A stretch of 8,196 nucleotides of DNA from UBA4615 sp035628395 (GTDB lineage: Bacteria > Pseudomonadota > Gammaproteobacteria > Burkholderiales > Burkholderiaceae_E): positions 1 through 8,196 of the forward strand of contig DASPJX010000078.1 in assembly GCA_035628395.1 (NCBI GenBank). Reading direction: 5' to 3'. The translations under genes were made by a program, and so were the position numbers. How positions within the stretch are numbered: the first letter of the stretch is position 1; every line of letters starts with the position of its first letter. Positions 6,094-8,196 of this stretch are shown one piece after another. The notes beneath the pieces were generated by a model that searched no databases, was not told the DNA's origin, and saw only the letters and a program-made list of their open reading frames with translations.

Positions 6094-8191
6094 GGCTCGC
6101 CTCCTGGGGGTGGGGGGACGCCGCGGGCGCGACCACGAGACCGCGCGCCAGCTGCTCGAGGACCGCGGCCTTCGGGCCGTCGAGCACGACGCGTCCCTGC
6201 TCGAGCACGACGATCCGGTCGACGAGCTCGAGCGCCGCCGGGCGGTGGGTCGCGACCACCAGCGTCCGGTCGCGGCAGAAGTCGGCGAGCGCGCCGAGCA
6301 CCTTGCGCTCGGTCGTCTGGTCGAGCCCGCTCGTGGGCTCGTCGAGCAGCACCACGCGCGGCTCGCGCAGCAGCAGCCGGGCGAGCGCGACGAGCTGGCG
6401 CTGACCGCCCGACAGACCGGCCCCGTCCTCGCCGAGCGGCATGTCGAGCCCGCGGGGGTGGCGGGCCACCGCCTCGTCGAGCCCCAGCACGCGCAGCACC
6501 TCGAGCAGCCGCGCCTCGCCGCCGCCGTCGGGCCGGCCGAGCTCGAGGTTCTCGCGCAGCGTGCCGAGGAAGAGACGGGGGTCCTGGGGCACCAGCGCGA
6601 CGATCGAGCGCAGCGCCGCCGGGTCGGCCTGGCGCGCCTCGATGCCGTCGAGCCTCACCATGCCCGCCGTCGGCTCGTACAGCCCCGCGGCGAGCCGCAG
6701 CAGCGTCGACTTGCCGCTGCCGGTGCGCCCGAGCAGCGCGACCTTCTCGCCGGCCCGCAGCCGCAGCTCGAGGCCGCGGAAGAGCTCGGGGCCCGCCTGC
6801 TCGTGCCGGAAGTCGACCCCGCCGAACGCGATCTCGCCGCGGGCCGCCGACAGCGCGAGGTAGCTGCGCTCCGGATCGCGCTCGGCGGGCCGGTCGATCA
6901 GCGCCTGCAGCGCGTCGAACGCGCTGCGCGCCTGCTGGATGCGCAGCGCGAGCGCGGCGACCTGGCCGATCGGCGCGATCGCGCGGCCGGCGAGGATCAC
7001 GACCGCGATCAGCCCGCCGAGGGACAGCACGTTCGCGTGGATCAGGTGCGTGCCCCAGAACACCGTCACCACGGTGACGGCCTGCGCGACCAGCGCGGTG
7101 AAGTTGACCACCGCCGCCGACAGCGTGCGCGAGCGCATCGACGCCGAGGCGACCGTCTCGGTCAGCCACTGCCAGCGCTGCAGCGCGAAGCCCGAGGCGT
7201 TGTTCACCTTCAGCGTCTCGAGCCCCTCGACCGCCTCGACGGCGAGCCCCTGGCGCTGCGAGCCGTCGCGCATCGCGCCGCGGATGCTGCGCGCGAGCGG
7301 GCCCTGCACGAGCAGCCCGGCGAGCACGACGAGCCCGATCGCGGCCACCGGCACGATCGCGAGCTGCGGCGCGATCGCGGCGATCACCGCGACGAACAGC
7401 AGCACGAACGGCACGTCGACCAGCGCGGTCAGCGTCGCCGAGGTGAGCACGTCGCGGATCGACTCGAACTCGCGCAGGTTCGAGACGAACGCGCCCGAGG
7501 ACGCCGGCTTCGCGTCGAGCCGCATCCCGAGCAGCCGGGCGAACAGCCCCGAGGAGATCTCCAGGTCGGCGCGCCGCCCGGCCGCGTCGATCAGCCAGCC
7601 GCGCAGCGTGCGCGCGGCGAACTCGAACCCGAGCGCGAGCACCGTGCCGACCGTCAGCACCCAGAGCGTCTCGTAGGTCCGGTTCGGCACGACCCGGTCG
7701 TAGACGTTCATCACGTACAGCGAGATCGCGATCGACAGCAGGTTGACGACCAGCGTCGCGAGCGCGACGTGCGCGTAGTGGCCGCGCAGCCGCCACAGCA
7801 CGCTCCAGAACCACCGGCGGGCGCTGCGGACCTGCGGCACGCCCGAGCTGCGGTCGACCGCGGGCGCCGGGGTCACGCACAGGCACCAGCCGGCCTCGCC
7901 GGCGAGCCCCCGCGCGTCGTCGGGCACGTCGACGCGGGCGAAGCGCCCGTCGTCGAGGGCGGCGAGCGCCGGCAGCTCGCCGACGCCGAGCGCCGACGCG
8001 CGGCGCGGGACCCGGCGCGCGACCAGGCCGAAGCCGGCGAGCGCGCGCTCGAGCGACGGCCAGTCGAGGCGGCCGTCGAGGCCGTCGACCAGCTGCGCGC
8101 GCAGCGCCTCGCCCGGCACCGGGCGGCCGAGCGCGCGCGACAGGTCGACGAGCGCGTCGACGAGGGGGGCGGGGGGGATCTGGGCGGCCAT
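6080..8191 (-). CDS. Type I secretion ABC transporter, LssB/LapB type
   Basis: This 703-residue protein combines permease and ATPase and would drive export of a large protein across both membranes, working as a homodimer. Residues 1 to about 108 form an N-terminal domain in the position of a C39 peptidase but without the catalytic QxxxxxCG motif; the only cysteines there are C103 and C105. This makes it a C39-like, non-cleaving domain used for substrate recognition. The transmembrane domain spans about 135-430 with hydrophobic segments near 140-162, 174-194, 256-297 and 362-404. The ATPase domain has Walker A GRTGSGKST (488-496), Q-loop Gln536 (VPQDPR), signature LSGGQ (593-597), Walker B VVLLDEPT (613-620) with Glu618, and the switch His649. 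All are intact. The ATG at 8189-8191 gives the usual N terminus, but only five bases are visible upstream, so an earlier start cannot be excluded. The adaptor gene overlaps its 3' end. LapB-like systems typically export giant RTX adhesins; the substrate is not visible here. Confidence 0.94.
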   Translation of the reverse strand: MAAQIPPAPLVDALVDLSRALGRPVPGEALRAQLVDGLDGRLDWPSLERALAGFGLVARRVPRRASALGVGELPALAALDDGRFARVDVPDDARGLAGEAGWCLCVTPAPAVDRSSGVPQVRSARRWFWSVLWRLRGHYAHVALATLVVNLLSIAISLYVMNVYDRVVPNRTYETLWVLTVGTVLALGFEFAARTLRGWLIDAAGRRADLEISSGLFARLLGMRLDAKPASSGAFVSNLREFESIRDVLTSATLTALVDVPFVLLFVAVIAAIAPQLAIVPVAAIGLVVLAGLLVQGPLARSIRGAMRDGSQRQGLAVEAVEGLETLKVNNASGFALQRWQWLTETVASASMRSRTLSAAVVNFTALVAQAVTVVTVFWGTHLIHANVLSLGGLIAVVILAGRAIAPIGQVAALALRIQQARSAFDALQALIDRPAERDPERSYLALSAARGEIAFGGVDFRHEQAGPELFRGLELRLRAGEKVALLGRTGSGKSTLLRLAAGLYEPTAGMVRLDGIEARQADPAALRSIVALVPQDPRLFLGTLRENLELGRPDGGGEARLLEVLRVLGLDEAVARHPRGLDMPLGEDGAGLSGGQRQLVALARLLLREPRVVLLDEPTSGLDQTTERKVLGALADFCRDRTLVVATHRPAALELVDRIVVLEQGRVVLDGPKAAVLEQLARGLVVAPAASPHPQEASRVAR
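6100..6105 (-). promoter_or_regulatory. Perfect Shine-Dalgarno sequence fixing the GTG start of the HlyD-family gene
   Basis: On the minus strand AGGAGG lies six bases before GTG at 6093-6091, ideal spacing. It lies inside the last codons of the upstream transporter gene. No other start nearby in this frame has such support, so it decides the start and suggests that the adaptor is translated efficiently as ribosomes finish the transporter. Confidence 0.8.
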
Positions 8192-8196
8192 CGGCG

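Noticed and set aside
4726..7077. Plus-strand open frame of 783 codons opposite the secretion genes
   Set aside because: Antisense to the HlyD-family gene and the transporter, whose motifs are intact. The second half of its translation is almost only Arg, Ala, Pro, Gly and Ser.
5997..7886. Minus-strand frame of 629 codons overlapping the transporter
   Set aside because: Shifted frame of the transporter gene with no recognisable motif; the true frame carries Walker A, LSGGQ and Walker B.

Overview
The window comes from a very GC-rich bacterium, with codon third positions almost all G or C. The sigma-32 protein (RpoH), the CIRCE-type operator in front of it and the general gene styles fit a betaproteobacterium, most likely Burkholderiales. 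This assignment is an inference from family resemblance, not a database match.

Layout, left to right. (1) Positions 1-85 hold the last 27 codons of a plus-strand gene whose product ends in a hydrophobic stretch followed by four arginines. (2) Positions 86-1368 form a gene-less stretch of about 1.28 kb. It contains a short array of degenerate 25-bp tandem repeats (113-236) and, further right, scattered palindromic relatives of the same core (about 513-694). (3) Positions 1369-3721 carry two plus-strand nucleotide-sugar genes: UDP-glucose 6-dehydrogenase (ugd) and a UDP-glucuronate 4-epimerase-like enzyme, 25 bp apart. Together they would convert UDP-glucose to UDP-glucuronate and then UDP-galacturonate for a surface polysaccharide. 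(4) A strong GC hairpin (3722-3751) fills the gap to the convergent rpoH gene (3756-4652, minus strand). rpoH has a near-perfect CIRCE operator (4699-4725) lying over its likely promoter, so HrcA probably represses this heat-shock sigma factor. (5) Positions 4653-4863 are intergenic, with a comparatively AT-rich patch bounded by 8-bp inverted repeats. (6) Positions 4864-8191 (minus strand) encode a type I secretion pair, an ABC transporter of the LssB/LapB type and its HlyD-family membrane-fusion protein. The two overlap by 14 bp, and the second gene uses a GTG start behind a perfect Shine-Dalgarno sequence. No outer-membrane TolC-type partner and no secreted substrate are visible, so they must lie to the right or elsewhere.

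Functionally the window mixes envelope functions (charged sugar precursors, protein export to the cell surface) with a central stress regulator. The individual protein families are known. The least explained parts are the repeat-bearing gene-less region at 86-1368 and the small inverted-repeat-bounded patch directly upstream of the rpoH operator.
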